The translations under genes were made by a program, and so were the position numbers. This document shows, one piece after another, positions 36,460-46,260 of a DNA stretch of 64,000 nucleotides; within the stretch, counting starts at the first letter, position 1, and every line of letters starts with the position of its first letter. Below the pieces are notes generated by a model. That model saw nothing but the letters and a program-made list of their open reading frames with translations, did no database searches and was not told the origin of the DNA. Location of the stretch: assembly GCF_900108175.1 (NCBI RefSeq), contig NZ_FNVO01000015.1, positions 106,378 through 170,377 of the forward strand, written 5' to 3'. This DNA is from Thermomonospora echinospora. Its GTDB lineage: Bacteria > Actinomycetota > Actinomycetes > Streptosporangiales > Streptosporangiaceae.

Positions 36460-37410
36460 TCAGAGGTCGGGGTCCTGGACGCCGGGCTCATCGGGGGCCA
36501 TCGCCTTGATGATGCGGTCGAGGTCCTCCAGCGAGGCGAACTCGACGACGATCTTGCCCTTGTTGCGGCCGAGGTCGACCCGGACCTTGGTCTCGTAGCG
36601 ATCGGACAGCCGGTCGGCCAGCGCGCGCAGCGCGGGGGCGACCGGCTTCTTGCGGCCCTGACGCGGGACCTTGGGAGGGTCCTCGATGTCCCGCATGGCG
36701 ATGATCTCCTCAACCGCGCGCACCGAGAGCCCCTCGGCGACGATGCGGTGAGCGAGGGCGTCCTGAGCCTCGGGGCTGTCCAGGGAGAGCAGCGCGCGGG
36801 CGTGGCCGGCGGTGAGGACCCCGGCGGCGACCCGCCGCTGCACGGCGGGGGGCAGGTTCAGCAGCCGCAGCGTGTTGGTGATGTGCGGGCGGGACCGGCC
36901 GATCCGGGTGGCGAGCTGCTCGTGGGTGGCGCCGAAGTCCTCCAGCAACTGTTGGTAGGCGGCCGCCTCCTCCAGCGGGTTGAGCTGCTGGCGGTGCAGG
37001 TTCTCCATGAGCGCGTCACGGAGCAGGTCATCGTCCCCGGTCTCCCGGACGATCGCAGGGATGGCCTCCAGCCCGGCCCGCCGCGAGGCGCGCCAGCGGC
37101 GCTCCCCCATGATGAGCTCGTAGCGCTCGGACGTGACCCGGCGCACCACGACGGGCTGGAGCAGCCCGACGATCCGGATCGACTCCGCCAGCTCGTCGAG
37201 CGCCTCCTCGTCGAAGTGGCTACGGGGCTGGCGCGGGTTCGGCGTGATCGCGTCCAGGGGTAGCTCGGCAAAGTGGGCGCCGGCCACCGGCTCCATCTGC
37301 GCGGTCGCCATGCCGTCCCCGCCGGCCATGCCCCCGGGCGCGCCGAGGGGCGGTCCCGTGGGGATCAGGGCGCCCAGCCCCCTGCCCAGACCGCGCCGCT
37401 GCTGTGTCAC
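36460..37410 (-). CDS. parB: Chromosome partitioning protein ParB (CTPase/DNA clamp)
   Basis: 316 residues from GTG 37410, GAGGTGACGAA ahead. N-terminal [17 protein letters not shown] is the ParA-stimulating peptide. The CTP-binding domain has [20 protein letters not shown] and GERRWRAS (102-109). The parS-recognising helix-turn-helix is [20 protein letters not shown] (about 160-180), and the C-terminal dimer domain ends [20 protein letters not shown]. It loads on parS, spreads and segregates the origin with ParA. Genes parA and rsmG are upstream in the same minus-strand group. Confidence 0.97.
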   Translation of the reverse strand: MTQQRRGLGRGLGALIPTGPPLGAPGGMAGGDGMATAQMEPVAGAHFAELPLDAITPNPRQPRSHFDEEALDELAESIRIVGLLQPVVVRRVTSERYELIMGERRWRASRRAGLEAIPAIVRETGDDDLLRDALMENLHRQQLNPLEEAAAYQQLLEDFGATHEQLATRIGRSRPHITNTLRLLNLPPAVQRRVAAGVLTAGHARALLSLDSPEAQDALAHRIVAEGLSVRAVEEIIAMRDIEDPPKVPRQGRKKPVAPALRALADRLSDRYETKVRVDLGRNKGKIVVEFASLEDLDRIIKAMAPDEPGVQDPDL

Positions 37411-37462
37411 TTCGTCACCTCGCCTGGCGCCACCCGCGCCGTGCTGTACCGGATCGCCTGAG

Positions 37463-38731
37463 TCATCTGGTCCCCTCCGCGCCGCGATGGGCCATCTCGG
37501 ACGCGGCCTCGCTGTAGGCGAGCGCGCCGCTGGAGCCCGGATCGTAGGTCATCACCGACTGGCCGTAGCTGGGCGCCTCGGAGACCCGGACACTGCGGGG
37601 GATCACCGTCTTCAGCACGACGTCGCCGAAGTGCTCGCGCACCTCGTCGGCCACCTGGGCGGCCAGCCGGGTACGCGCGTCGTACATGGTCAACAGGATG
37701 GTGGACACCTCAAGCCGGGGGTTGAGGTGCGACTTGACCAGGTCCACCGTGCGGAGCAGCTGGCCGAGCCCCTCCAGCGCGTAGTACTCGCACTGGATCG
37801 GGATGAGCAGTTCCTCCGCGCCGACGAGCGCGTTCACCGTCAGCAGGCCCAGCGAGGGCGGGCAGTCGATGAGGACGTAGTCGAACCTGGCGGTGTCGTA
37901 GCCGTCCAGCGCCCGCCGCAGCCGGGACTCGCGGGCGACCTTGGAGACCAGTTCGATCTCGGCGCCCGCCAGGTTCAGCGTGGCCGGGGCGCAGTACAGG
38001 TTGGGGATCTCCGGGGCCGCCGTCACGATGTCCGCCATCGGGTGGTCCTCGATGAGCACCTCGTAGACCGAGGGGATGTCGGCGTGGTGGTCCACGCCCA
38101 GCGCGGTGGAGGCGTTGCCCTGCGGGTCGAGGTCGACGACCAGCACCTGGAGCCCGTGCATGGCCAGCGAGGCGGCCAGGTTGACCGAGGTGGTGGTCTT
38201 GCCGACGCCGCCCTTCTGGTTGGCGATGGTGATCACCCGGCACTGGGGCGGCTGGGGCCACTGCTCTCCGCCCCGTCCCGCGGCCGTCCGGAGGGCGGGG
38301 CGGACGGCCGCGGGGACCGGTGCCGACGCTGTTTCACGTGAAACGGCCGCGTTCTGGAGCGCTTCGCGCACGAGTTCTGACTCTCCCTGAGCGGATGCCC
38401 GATGTGCCGCCCGCCCGGTCCGGGGAGCGCCGGTGCCGCCGCTGGTCGGCACGTAACCGGTCTCCGCGGTCCCGGACGTGGTGTTCCCCCAGAAGGCGTG
38501 GCCCGAAGGCGCGTCCCCCGCCGCGGCGGAGGCCGGTGCGGCGGCCTGTCCGGAGGACGGGCTCGGAGCGGAAGGTGTGACGGCGGTGAAGGACGGGGCC
38601 GCCGGAGCGGGCACGGCCGGTGCGGCCGGGCCGTCCCCGGAGTCGTCTCCCGCCGGCCAGCCCAATCCGGCGGGATCGTGCTGTGCGGGTTCACCGGCCT
38701 CAGGCCAGCCCAGTCCTGGTCCCGTCGTCAT
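37463..38731 (-). CDS. parA: Chromosome partitioning ATPase ParA
   Basis: 422 residues. The ParA/MinD ATPase starts near residue 163 with [20 protein letters not shown] (deviant Walker A 173-180). [19 protein letters not shown] and [20 protein letters not shown] follow. The first 160 residues are Pro/Ala-rich and disordered, longer than in Streptomyces (about 310-360 in all). The ATG overlaps the rsmG stop by ATGA. A perfect parS core lies inside this gene, in the codons for VSRET near residue 130. ParA moves ParB-origin complexes along the nucleoid. Confidence 0.96.
   Translation of the reverse strand: MTTGPGLGWPEAGEPAQHDPAGLGWPAGDDSGDGPAAPAVPAPAAPSFTAVTPSAPSPSSGQAAAPASAAAGDAPSGHAFWGNTTSGTAETGYVPTSGGTGAPRTGRAAHRASAQGESELVREALQNAAVSRETASAPVPAAVRPALRTAAGRGGEQWPQPPQCRVITIANQKGGVGKTTTSVNLAASLAMHGLQVLVVDLDPQGNASTALGVDHHADIPSVYEVLIEDHPMADIVTAAPEIPNLYCAPATLNLAGAEIELVSKVARESRLRRALDGYDTARFDYVLIDCPPSLGLLTVNALVGAEELLIPIQCEYYALEGLGQLLRTVDLVKSHLNPRLEVSTILLTMYDARTRLAAQVADEVREHFGDVVLKTVIPRSVRVSEAPSYGQSVMTYDPGSSGALAYSEAASEMAHRGAEGTR
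38330..38345. promoter_or_regulatory. parS site inside parA
   Basis: TGTTTCACGTGAAACG contains the perfect 14-base parS core (38331-38344). It lies in the low-complexity N-terminal part of parA (codons for VSRET), about 7 kb from oriC. This is the best ParB loading site in the window. Confidence 0.93.
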
Positions 38732-39399
38732 GAAGACCTCTTCCTCGACCCCTTCGCGCGGCGCGGCACCCGTTCGGCGACCACGCGAACAATCGTCGTC
38801 GGCGGCTCGACCTTACCCTGCCCCAGCCGGTGCAGTTCGGCCGTCCGGACACCGAACCGCTTCAGCACCGGCCCGGCCTCCGTCAACTCCTGCGCCGCCC
38901 GCTCCCCCTTCAGCGCCAGCAGTTCCCCGCCGGGCCGCAGCAGCGGCAGCGCCCAGCCGATCAGCCGGTCCAGCGGGGCCACCGCGCGTGCGGTGACCAC
39001 GTCGGCCTGGTAGTCGCGCGCGACCTCCTCGGCCCGGGCCCGGCGCACCTCAACGTTGTCCAGGCCCAGCAGCTCGACGGCCTCGGTGAGGAAGGTGGTC
39101 CGGCGCAGCAGCGGTTCGAGCAGCGTGATGGACAGGTCCGGCCGTACGATCGCCAGCACCAGGCCGGGCAGGCCCGCACCGGAGCCGATGTCGATGACGG
39201 CCGCGTCCCGCGGGACCGCCTCGGCCAGCACCGCGCAGTTGATCAGGTGCCGTTCCCACAGCCGATCGGCCTCGCGCGGGCCGATGAGACCGCGCACCAC
39301 TCCGGCATCGGCAAGGAACTCCGCATAACGTTCCGCCACGGGCAGCGCGTCACCGAAGATCTGCCGTGCCGCCTCCGGTACCGACTTTGGATCCCCCAC
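38728..39399 (-). CDS. rsmG: 16S rRNA (guanine527-N7)-methyltransferase
   Basis: 223 residues from GTG 39399. SVPEAARQIFGDALPVAERY, RGLIGPREADRLWERHLINC, VIDIGSGAGLPGLVLAIVRP (SAM site), LLEPLLRRTTFLTEAVELLG, VVTARAVAPLDRLIGWALPL and ELLALKGERAAQELTEA are GidB/RsmG signatures. The enzyme methylates G527 of 16S rRNA; its loss gives low-level streptomycin resistance. The frame continues 13 codons upstream to another GTG, but the chosen start matches homologues. It is translationally coupled to parA through ATGA. Confidence 0.95.
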   Translation of the reverse strand: MGDPKSVPEAARQIFGDALPVAERYAEFLADAGVVRGLIGPREADRLWERHLINCAVLAEAVPRDAAVIDIGSGAGLPGLVLAIVRPDLSITLLEPLLRRTTFLTEAVELLGLDNVEVRRARAEEVARDYQADVVTARAVAPLDRLIGWALPLLRPGGELLALKGERAAQELTEAGPVLKRFGVRTAELHRLGQGKVEPPTTIVRVVAERVPRRAKGSRKRSS

Positions 39400-39662
39400 C
39401 GTACGAATCGTTCCACAAACAGCGACGGACGCGCACACGGGCCGCCGGACGGCCGTTCCCGTCAGCGGCGGTCAATTCCGGCATGCCGCCGGGCGCCCCC
39501 GGCAGACCGGAACGCGGGCCGCACCTGCGGTCACCTGGTACTGGACGAACGGTGGGCGCTCTCCCGCATATTCACCGTCCACCGGGTAGCTACCACAGCG
39601 AAAGCCCTACGCGGGACTCCGGGTGAAGGCCGGTGTCCCAACCCCCGGAAGGAACTCTGCTC

Positions 39663-40121
39663 ATGGGTTTCGGAACCAGCCTAGCCTTCATCGCCATCGG
39701 GGCGATTCTCGCGTTCGCCCTTCAGATCGATCTCAGCGGAGTGAACATCCAGATGGTCGGCTGGATTCTCATCCTGGTCGGCATCGCGAGCATGATCTTC
39801 ACCTTCGCCTACACCAGACCGCGCCGCCGGGCCGCGACCGCCGAGATCGTCGACGAGGAGCCGGTCTACATCGTCCACCCGGAGGAGACCGCCGCCCCGG
39901 CCGAGCCCGCCCCCGCGGAGCCCGTCCAGCCCCACGTGCACGCCGCCCCCGACGGCCGGCCGGACCCGGCCGCACCGGCCGCACCGGCCACCCCGGTCGC
40001 CCAGCCGCTCCAGCGGACCACCGGGCAGACCACCGGGCACGTCCAGGAGCCGGCGCAGCCCCCGCAGCCCGGCCGCCACATCGGGGAGGAGCGCACCCAG
40101 ATCCGGCAGGAACGGATCTGA
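39663..40121 (+). CDS. DUF6458 family membrane protein
   Basis: 152 residues. MGFGTSLAFIAIGAILAFAL then DLSGVNIQMVGWILILVGIA is the two-helix hairpin of DUF6458, a common actinobacterial envelope protein of unknown role. A Pro/Ala-rich cytoplasmic tail of about 95 residues follows, containing EEPVYIVHPEETAAP and ending RTQIRQERI. AAGGA about nine bases ahead supports this start over the in-frame one 30 bases upstream. It lies between rsmG and jag on the opposite strand to both, where Streptomyces has nothing. Confidence 0.8.
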   Translation: MGFGTSLAFIAIGAILAFALQIDLSGVNIQMVGWILILVGIASMIFTFAYTRPRRRAATAEIVDEEPVYIVHPEETAAPAEPAPAEPVQPHVHAAPDGRPDPAAPAAPATPVAQPLQRTTGQTTGHVQEPAQPPQPGRHIGEERTQIRQERI

Positions 40122-40305
40122 CCGGCCCCACCACCCCGGCACCCGCCCGGGACGGAACCGGATCAGCGCGAACCGCCCGTCCCGACGCCGAACCCTCCCG
40201 GGACAGAGTCGTCCTGAGACGGGGGCGGCCGTCCCGGCACCCGCGATCCGGCCGGGACGGCCGCCCGAAAGCGGCCGGCCGAGGCAACCCCCCACAAAAA
40301 GCGAT

Positions 40306-40330
40306 CGCCGGGCCGCGGGGCGGCCCGGCG
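40306..40330 (-). terminator. Terminator of the yidC-jag operon
   Basis: CGCCGGGCCG and CGGCCCGGCG form a 10-base perfect stem with a CGGGG loop, 46 bases past the jag stop. On the minus strand a T5 run (40296-40300) follows after six bases. Confidence 0.75.
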
Positions 40331-40376
40331 AACTCTGTCGTACCGGAGGGATCGGGGAGTCGTGCCCCGCAGGCGG

Positions 40377-40862
40377 TCAGGCGGGCAGGACCACCACGAA
40401 GCGCTCGGGCTCCTCGCCCTCGGACTCGCTGCGCAGCCCGGCGGCGGCGACCGCGTCGTGCACGATCTTGCGCTCGAACGGGGTCATCGGGGCCAGCGGC
40501 TTGGGTTCCCCGCTCTGCTTGACCTCGGCGGCCACGTCCTGGCCCAGCTTGGTCAGCTCGGCGCGGCGGCGCTCGCGGTAGCCGCCGATGTCGAGCATCA
40601 GCCGGGTGCGGTTGCCGGTCTTGCGGTGCACGGCCAGCCGGGTGAGCTCCTGCAGGGCCTCCAGCACCTCGCCGCGCTTGCCGACCAGTTCGTCCAGGGA
40701 CGCGCCGACCACCGCGACCAGGGCGCGCTCGCCCTCGACGTCCATGTCGATGTCGCCGTCGAAGTCACCGATGTCGAGCAGGCCCTCGATGTAGTCGGCG
40801 GCGATCTCGCCCTCCTGCTCGAGCGCCTGGACGTCGACCTCGGTGGCGTCGGTCTGGCTCAC
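40377..40862 (-). CDS. jag: Jag/KhpB RNA-binding protein (R3H)
   Basis: 161 residues. An acidic N terminus and a KH-like part (ALVAVVGASLDELVGKRGEV LEALQELTRL, residues about 47-76) precede the R3H domain with RTRLMLDIGGYRERRRAELT and MTPFERKIVHDAVAAAG. The end, EGEEPERFVVVLPA, matches actinobacterial Jag. Jag/KhpB binds small RNAs and influences division and wall synthesis in Gram-positives. It follows yidC in the minus-strand operon, as is usual, with a 30-base gap. Confidence 0.93.
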   Translation of the reverse strand: MSQTDATEVDVQALEQEGEIAADYIEGLLDIGDFDGDIDMDVEGERALVAVVGASLDELVGKRGEVLEALQELTRLAVHRKTGNRTRLMLDIGGYRERRRAELTKLGQDVAAEVKQSGEPKPLAPMTPFERKIVHDAVAAAGLRSESEGEEPERFVVVLPA

Positions 40863-40892
40863 GGGTACTCCTTCGTCGACGGGATGGACAAT

Positions 40893-41879
40893 CTAGCGTT
40901 TGGGGGACCCGCTGCGCTTGCTGCGCGGCTTGCGGGTCGGCTGCTGCCGTACCATCTTCGGCCCCGGCTCCGGCTCGGGAGCCGCCGCGGACCCCTTCTT
41001 GACCTTGCCCTTGGCGGCACCGGAGGCGGGGGCGGGGATGGTCTTGGCGCCCTTGCCCTTGGCCGGGCCGGTCCCCTTGGCCGGCTCGGGGCCCGCCTTG
41101 TCCCCGTTGCCGGTCACGTTGACGGGCGGGTACTTGGAGTAGATGTAGTGCTGCTGCAGCAGGGTCCAGGTGTTGGAGGTCACCCAGTACATCAGCACGC
41201 CCAGCGGGAAGCCCAGGCCGAACAGGCCGAACAGCGGGGCCAGGACGACCATCATCTTCTGCGCGGCGACCATGGGGTTGTTCTCGTCCATGACCGGCTG
41301 GCGCTTCATGCTGGCGCGCACGGTGAAGAACGTGGTGGTGGAGCTGACCAGCACCGCGATGGCGGTGACGACGATGGCGCTCCACACCTTCGGGTCCGTG
41401 CCCCAGGCGTTGAGGAAGGTGTCCGGGATCTTGGCGCCCAGGATGTCGGCGTGCTGGGCGCTGTGGATCAGCTCGGCCGACATGCCGTACTTGGACTCGC
41501 CCTCCTTGGCCTTGGAGATCCCGTTCAGCACCTGGAAGAGGCCGATGAAGACCGGCATCTGCACCAGGAGGGGCAGGCAGCCCGCCAGCGGGTTGGCGCC
41601 GTTCTCCTGGTAGAGCTTCATGACCTCCTGGTTGAGGCGCTGCTTGTCGTTCTTGTACTTCTTGCGCAGGGCCTGGATCTTCGGATTCAGCTCCTGCATC
41701 TTGCGCGAGGCGTGGATCTGCTTCACGAAGAGCGGGACCAGCAGCAGCCGCAGGAAGACGGTCAGCAGGAAGATGGAGCCGCCCCACGCCCAGCCGCTGT
41801 CGGGGTCGACCACAGTGCTCAGGCCACTGTGAATCCAGATGATGAGCTGAGCGACGAGTTCGTACAGCCAGTCAAGCAC
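40893..41879 (-). CDS. yidC: Membrane protein insertase YidC
   Basis: 328 residues from GTG 41879, AAGGAGCTGCCCG as leader. [20 protein letters not shown] then the insertase core: [20 protein letters not shown] (with the conserved groove Arg), [20 protein letters not shown] and [20 protein letters not shown]. Five membrane helices, and a basic C-terminal tail with [12 protein letters not shown] for ribosome contact. The start overlaps the yidD end by eight bases. YidC inserts proteins into the membrane alone or with Sec. Confidence 0.95.
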   Translation of the reverse strand: MLDWLYELVAQLIIWIHSGLSTVVDPDSGWAWGGSIFLLTVFLRLLLVPLFVKQIHASRKMQELNPKIQALRKKYKNDKQRLNQEVMKLYQENGANPLAGCLPLLVQMPVFIGLFQVLNGISKAKEGESKYGMSAELIHSAQHADILGAKIPDTFLNAWGTDPKVWSAIVVTAIAVLVSSTTTFFTVRASMKRQPVMDENNPMVAAQKMMVVLAPLFGLFGLGFPLGVLMYWVTSNTWTLLQQHYIYSKYPPVNVTGNGDKAGPEPAKGTGPAKGKGAKTIPAPASGAAKGKVKKGSAAAPEPEPGPKMVRQQPTRKPRSKRSGSPKR

Positions 41880-42225
41880 CGGGCAGCTCCTTGGGCTCTC
41901 CAATAGGGGGGCCGCTCGGTGTGCGGCCTGCAGTCTCGCTACGGGTCAGGTCACCCTTGGGCGGGGGGACGGGGTCGTACCCGCCGCGGTGGAAGGGGTG
42001 GCACCGGCCGATCCGGCGCGCCGTCAGCCACGTGCCCCGCAGGGCTCCGTGTATCTGCAACGCCTCCAGGGAGTAGGCGCTGCACGTCGGGTGGAAGCGG
42101 CACTGCTGGCCCAGCAGCGGGCTGAGGAAGCGCCGGTATCCGCGGACCAGAAGCATGAGTACGCGGGCGGCCGGTGTGCTCCGTGCCGTCCCGCCGGGGG
42201 CCGTGGCCCCTGCGTTAGCGGTCAT
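41872..42225 (-). CDS. yidD: Membrane protein insertion efficiency factor YidD
   Basis: 117 residues. An Ala-rich head precedes the family signature: [37 protein letters not shown] and [13 protein letters not shown]. The three Cys and the FHPTCSxYS motif are diagnostic. YidD is a membrane-associated helper of YidC and sits between rnpA and yidC, as here. An ATG (42225) is used; the G-rich run ten bases ahead is a weak ribosome-binding site. Confidence 0.93.
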   Translation of the reverse strand: MTANAGATAPGGTARSTPAARVLMLLVRGYRRFLSPLLGQQCRFHPTCSAYSLEALQIHGALRGTWLTARRIGRCHPFHRGGYDPVPPPKGDLTRSETAGRTPSGPPIGEPKELPGA

Positions 42226-42241
42226 GTCCGCCAGCGACCCC

Positions 42242-42628
42242 CTATGACCGTCGCCGTAGCAGCCTGTCGAGCGCCGACCCGAGATCCGTGGCCAGCTCGT
42301 CGTAACGCGCCGTGGCCGCGGCCGGATTGGCGCGTACCACAAGCAGGCTACCCGGAGGAAGTCGGTCGAGATGCTGCGCGACCAGGTGCCGCAGCCGGCG
42401 GCGCACCTTGTTGCGGACGACGGCGTTGCCGACGTTGCGTCCGACGATGAAACCGGCCCGGGGGACCGGCGCCTGGTCCCCGGCGCCGGGCGCGGGGGAG
42501 GTGCCTTCACTGGTGTCGGCACGGTGCAGCAGGTGAACGACGACATGAGGCCGTCCGGCGCGGCGTCCGCGCCGGACGGCCAGCGTGAACTCGTCCCGCC
42601 GCCGCATCCGGTGACCGGAGGGCAGCAT
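42242..42628 (-). CDS. rnpA: Ribonuclease P protein component
   Basis: 128 residues. [20 protein letters not shown] is the typical start, and the RNR motif reads [27 protein letters not shown] loop rich in Pro/Gly (about 38-58, [18 protein letters not shown]) is an insertion longer than usual. With the RNase P RNA it matures the 5' ends of tRNAs. It lies 12 bases after rpmH, the universal pairing. Confidence 0.95.
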   Translation of the reverse strand: MLPSGHRMRRRDEFTLAVRRGRRAGRPHVVVHLLHRADTSEGTSPAPGAGDQAPVPRAGFIVGRNVGNAVVRNKVRRRLRHLVAQHLDRLPPGSLLVVRANPAAATARYDELATDLGSALDRLLRRRS

Positions 42629-42640
42629 GGGAGGGCTTGG

Positions 42641-42778
42641 TCAGACCGCGATGCTGGCGCGGCCCTTGCGGCGCCGCGCGGAGAGGATCGCACGGCCGGC
42701 CCGGGTGCGCATGCGCAGCCGGAAGCCGTGCTTCTTGTGGCGGCGGCGGTTGTTCGGCTGGTACGTACGCTTGCTCAC
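42641..42778 (-). CDS. rpmH: 50S ribosomal protein L34
   Basis: 45 residues, [20 protein letters not shown] then [20 protein letters not shown] and IAV. This is the canonical L34 sequence. GTG is the start. It is the first gene of the rpmH-rnpA-yidD-yidC-jag group and diverges from dnaA, the universal bacterial arrangement. Confidence 0.97.
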   Translation of the reverse strand: MSKRTYQPNNRRRHKKHGFRLRMRTRAGRAILSARRRKGRASIAV

Positions 42779-43381
42779 TCGAGACTCCAGTGCGGTGCTG
42801 CGGTCGTGGATCCCTTCAGGCCGTAAGGTGCCTGAGGTTGGTCTGGCTGTTCGGTCGCATCGCCGGCCGCGTCCGGTCCCCCGCAGCGGGGGCCCGCCCT
42901 TGCTCGCCCTGGATGCTCGCCTCATCGACTGTACCGGCCGATGAGGGCTCGGCCGCCCGGGAGAGCTGTGCGCGGGCACGCGTGATCGCCGTCGAAGCGA
43001 CTCGACCGTAGAACGTTACGGGTCCGGACCCCGTCCGGTCAAACGGAACCGGCGCCGGCGCGGCCGGCCCGGAATCGGGCGGCGGAGATCCCGTACCCGT
43101 GTTGCGGGCACCCGCCGCCACCCACTACCGTCGCCCGACGAGGCTTTCCCGATCCGCCCCCGGCAAGCCCCTCCAAGCCTGTCGGCGACGGCTGCGGATC
43201 GGTCCTCCGCCAGGAACCTTCCCCCGCGCCCCAGCCCGCGACGGAGTTTTGCACACCCCACCTAAAGGTTGTGCACAAGGTGTGGACAACTCTGTGGATG
43301 ACGCGTGAGAGAGTAAGTCCCCTGTGACAGGAGACCCGATTTGGGACTCTGGTCGACGGAGCCTGGGGAGGGATGTGGCGT
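42779..43381. promoter_or_regulatory. rpmH-dnaA divergent promoter region with DnaA boxes
   Basis: No gene is supported in this 600-base interval. Close to dnaA are TTGTGCACA (43269-43277), TGTGGACAA (43281-43289, the perfect complement of the actinobacterial box TTGTCCACA) and TGTGGATGA (43293-43301), which suit DnaA autoregulation. The rest holds the divergent promoters; no origin-like AT-rich unwinding element was seen here. Confidence 0.7.
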
Positions 43382-45628
43382 ATGGACGGTCGTGACCTCG
43401 CGTCGGTGTGGGCCCGTACGCTGGCAGCCCTCTCGGACGGGGACCTACCGCCGAGTTACCGGGCCTGGCTGCCGCTGGTGAGGCCACTTGCCCTGGTAGA
43501 GGGCACCGCGCTGCTGGCCGCCCCGAACGAGTTCGCCAAGGACGCCCTGGAGACCCGGCTGCGCGCGCTCATCACCCAGGCGCTGTCCCAGGAGCTCGGC
43601 CGGGAGATCCGCGTCGCGGTGACAGTGCAGCCCGAGCCGCCCCAGCCGATGCCCGACCCGTCGCCCTCCGAGCGCGTGCCCGAGCCACCGGCGGCCTATG
43701 GGGGGCAGCCCCATCCCGGAGTTATCCACAGCTCTGCCCCCAGCCCCGGGGGAGCCGGTGGATATCCCGAGGGCGGCTACTCCGGGCCGGGCGGTCAGGG
43801 CTATCCACTGCCACGTGACAACGGTCACGGCGAGCGCGGCTATGACGGCCCTCACTCTCCCGGACGTCCCAACGGGTACCCGCCGCATCAGGGCGGCTAT
43901 GAGGGACGTCACCATGCCCGTGACGAGGGGTCAAGCGGACGTCACCGGGCGCCCGCCGAGGCCCGTGGCCATGGCGAGGAGGGCAGCGGCGGCCAGCGCC
44001 ATGGATACGACGACGAGGCGCCCTGGGGGCGCGGAGGTCACGCGCCCTCCCCTCTGAACGACCGCGCGCTCCCCTACGAGGGCCGTTATGACGGGCGCTT
44101 CGACGAGGACGCACAGCGGCCCGCGGGCGAGCCGGGATCGCGCCATGACCACCACGGCAACGAGCCGCTGCGTCCCGGCGCCGTGCACGAGGACTCCCGC
44201 TCGTTCGACGACCCGGCAGGGGCCGGCAGCCGGCACGGCGAGGGCCCGGCCGGGCTGTTCTCGCTCCCCGACCCCCGGCAGCCTCCCGACGGGCGGCATC
44301 GGCCCGAGGAGCCGGGGCAGGGACACCGCCCGATGCCCGGCCCGGGGGCCCAGCCCTACGACGGCGCGTTCGGGGCAGGGGGCCGACCGCTGCCGCCCCC
44401 TTTCGGGCAGCCCCCGGTGGACGGCCTTGTGGATCACGGCCTTGTGGATCACGGCCTTGTGGATCACGGACGGGACCACGGGCGCCTGGAGCGGCCTGTG
44501 GACAACCGCACCGACCGCCCTGTGGACGGCGGCGAGCCCGAGCAGCCGTGGCAGCGGCGACCGGCGGCCGAGCCCAAGCCGGGCTCCGAGCACGCCCGGC
44601 TGAACCCCAAGTACACCTTCGAGACGTTCGTCATCGGCTCGTCCAACCGGTTCGCCCACGCCGCCGCCGTGGCGGTCGCCGAGCAGCCCGCCAAGGCATA
44701 CAACCCGCTGTTCATCTACGGCGACTCGGGGCTGGGCAAGACCCACCTGCTGCACGCGATCGGCCATTACGCGCAGAGCCTCTTCAGCGGGGCCCGCGTC
44801 CGGTACGTGAGTTCCGAGGAATTCACCAACGACTTCATCAACGCCATCCGCGACGGCAAGGCCGACGGGTTCCGGCGCCGCTACCGGGACATGGACATCC
44901 TCCTGGTCGACGACATCCAGTTCCTGGAGGGCAAGGAACAGACGCAGGAGGAGTTCTTCCACACCTTCAACACCCTGCACAACGCCAGCAAACAGATCGT
45001 GATCTCCAGTGATCGCCCGCCCAAGGACCTGGTGACGCTGGAGGACCGGCTGCGCAACCGGTTCGAGTGGGGCCTGACCACCGACGTCCAGCCGCCCGAG
45101 CTGGAGACCCGGATCGCGATCCTGCAGAAGAAGGCCCGCCAGGAGGGCCTGGCCGCGCCGCCGGACGTGCTGGAGTTCATCGCCTCGCAGATCGCCACCA
45201 ACATCCGCGAGCTGGAGGGGGCGCTGATCAGGGTCACCGCGTTCGCCAGCCTCAACCGGCAGTCGGTGGACATGCGGGTGGCCGAGCTGGTGCTCAAGGA
45301 CCTGATCCCCAACGACACCGGGCCGGAGATCACCGCCGCGATGATCATGGCGCAGACGGTGGAGTACTTCGGCACCACCATCGAGGACCTGTGCGGGCCG
45401 TCCCGCTCCCGGATGCTGGTGACCGCCCGGCAGATCGCCATGTACCTGTGCCGGGAGCTCACCGACCTGTCGCTGCCCAAGATCGGCGCCCAGTTCGGCG
45501 GCCGGGACCACACCACGGTCATGCACGCCGAACGCAAGATCCGCTCGCTGATGGCCGAGCGCCGCGCCATCTACAACCAGGTCACCGAGCTCACCGGACG
45601 CATCAAGCACCAGGCCCGCAAGCGCTGA
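43382..45628 (+). CDS. dnaA: Chromosomal replication initiator DnaA
   Basis: 748 residues, much longer than the usual 450-650. Domain I (about 1-85) begins [20 protein letters not shown]. Domain II (about 86-405) is a very long Gly/Pro/His/Asp-rich linker including GLVDHG repeats. Domain III has Walker [18 protein letters not shown] (about 447-463) and Walker [21 protein letters not shown]. Domain IV ends [20 protein letters not shown], which reads DnaA boxes. An ATG nine bases upstream is in frame, but GGGGAGGG suits this one. The linker DNA contains DnaA-box sequences of its own. Confidence 0.97.
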   Translation: MDGRDLASVWARTLAALSDGDLPPSYRAWLPLVRPLALVEGTALLAAPNEFAKDALETRLRALITQALSQELGREIRVAVTVQPEPPQPMPDPSPSERVPEPPAAYGGQPHPGVIHSSAPSPGGAGGYPEGGYSGPGGQGYPLPRDNGHGERGYDGPHSPGRPNGYPPHQGGYEGRHHARDEGSSGRHRAPAEARGHGEEGSGGQRHGYDDEAPWGRGGHAPSPLNDRALPYEGRYDGRFDEDAQRPAGEPGSRHDHHGNEPLRPGAVHEDSRSFDDPAGAGSRHGEGPAGLFSLPDPRQPPDGRHRPEEPGQGHRPMPGPGAQPYDGAFGAGGRPLPPPFGQPPVDGLVDHGLVDHGLVDHGRDHGRLERPVDNRTDRPVDGGEPEQPWQRRPAAEPKPGSEHARLNPKYTFETFVIGSSNRFAHAAAVAVAEQPAKAYNPLFIYGDSGLGKTHLLHAIGHYAQSLFSGARVRYVSSEEFTNDFINAIRDGKADGFRRRYRDMDILLVDDIQFLEGKEQTQEEFFHTFNTLHNASKQIVISSDRPPKDLVTLEDRLRNRFEWGLTTDVQPPELETRIAILQKKARQEGLAAPPDVLEFIASQIATNIRELEGALIRVTAFASLNRQSVDMRVAELVLKDLIPNDTGPEITAAMIMAQTVEYFGTTIEDLCGPSRSRMLVTARQIAMYLCRELTDLSLPKIGAQFGGRDHTTVMHAERKIRSLMAERRAIYNQVTELTGRIKHQARKR
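43722..44529. promoter_or_regulatory. DnaA-box cluster inside dnaA domain II
   Basis: TTATCCACA (43722-43730) is a perfect classical box. GGCCTTGTGGATCAC is repeated three times in tandem (44423-44467), giving TGTGGATCA at 44428, 44443 and 44458. TGTGGACAA (44497-44505) is a perfect actinobacterial box, and TGTGGACGG (44521-44529) follows. The 15-base repeat encodes GLVDH three times, so protein and DNA repeats coincide. Confidence 0.7.
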
Positions 45629-46260
45629 GCCGGTCCCTCGGGGGGCGCCGTGCCCGTACGGGCGCCGCGCCGCCAGAGCGCGCTCCTTCCGCCGTCCGAC
45701 ACGAAGCCCGACGTAAAGAACGCACACAGGCTGGGGATAACTCTGTGGATCGTTGGTGGAAACCCAGGGGAAAACCTGGGGACGACCGGTGGATCCGTTG
45801 TGCACATCCGGGGACGGCATTGCCCGGCCCTGGGGAGAACCTGGGGACATCCTGGGGACGGCTTGGGGATCACCGGTGGACGGCCGCCGGGAAGACCGCC
45901 AAGAACGCACACGATCATCGTCCGACGGTCCACAGTGGTGGATGTTCCGCGCGGAGGCTGCGGACAACTCGTGGAAAACCGGGGGACAACGTGGGGACGA
46001 CGTGTGGGGACGGATTCGCCGTCCCCAGGCCGGCGCGCCTCCTCCACCGGCCGCACACACCCCCAGTGGACAAAGAAACAGGCACTGACCTGCGGAAAGG
46101 GCGGTCTTCCACAACATCCACAGCCCCTATGACGAGTACTGCACCTTGTCTCTACTCAAGAAAAATCTCGACTCAACTCAGGGCCTGGGGATGACGCGCG
46201 CTCCGCGACACGACCCCGAGCCCACCCACCACGACGCGACACCTGCAGGAGGCGGGGCCC
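45629..46260. promoter_or_regulatory. oriC: Origin of replication oriC (dnaA-dnaN interval)
   Basis: 632 bases without a gene between dnaA and dnaN, the position of oriC in Streptomyces. It is dense in DnaA-box-like sequences, including TGTGGATCG (45744-45752), TTGTGCACA (45798-45806), CGGTCCACA (45926-45934), AGTGGACAA (46065-46073) and ACATCCACA (46114-46122). At least seven CTGGGGA or TTGGGGA heptamers (as at 45731, 45776, 45841, 45852) form a GC-rich iteration, probably weak boxes. An AT-richer stretch at about 46147-46180, containing CAAGAAAAATCTCG next to dnaN, is a candidate unwinding element. Confidence 0.88.

Noticed and set aside
42816..43121. Possible small gene between rpmH and dnaA
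   Set aside because: Low-complexity Ala/Pro/Thr sequence without leader; the interval is a promoter and DnaA-box region.
43931..46117. 728-codon open frame antisense to dnaA
   Set aside because: High-GC shadow of the dnaA frame: no family motif, no start signal, and the real gene on the plus strand has all DnaA domains.
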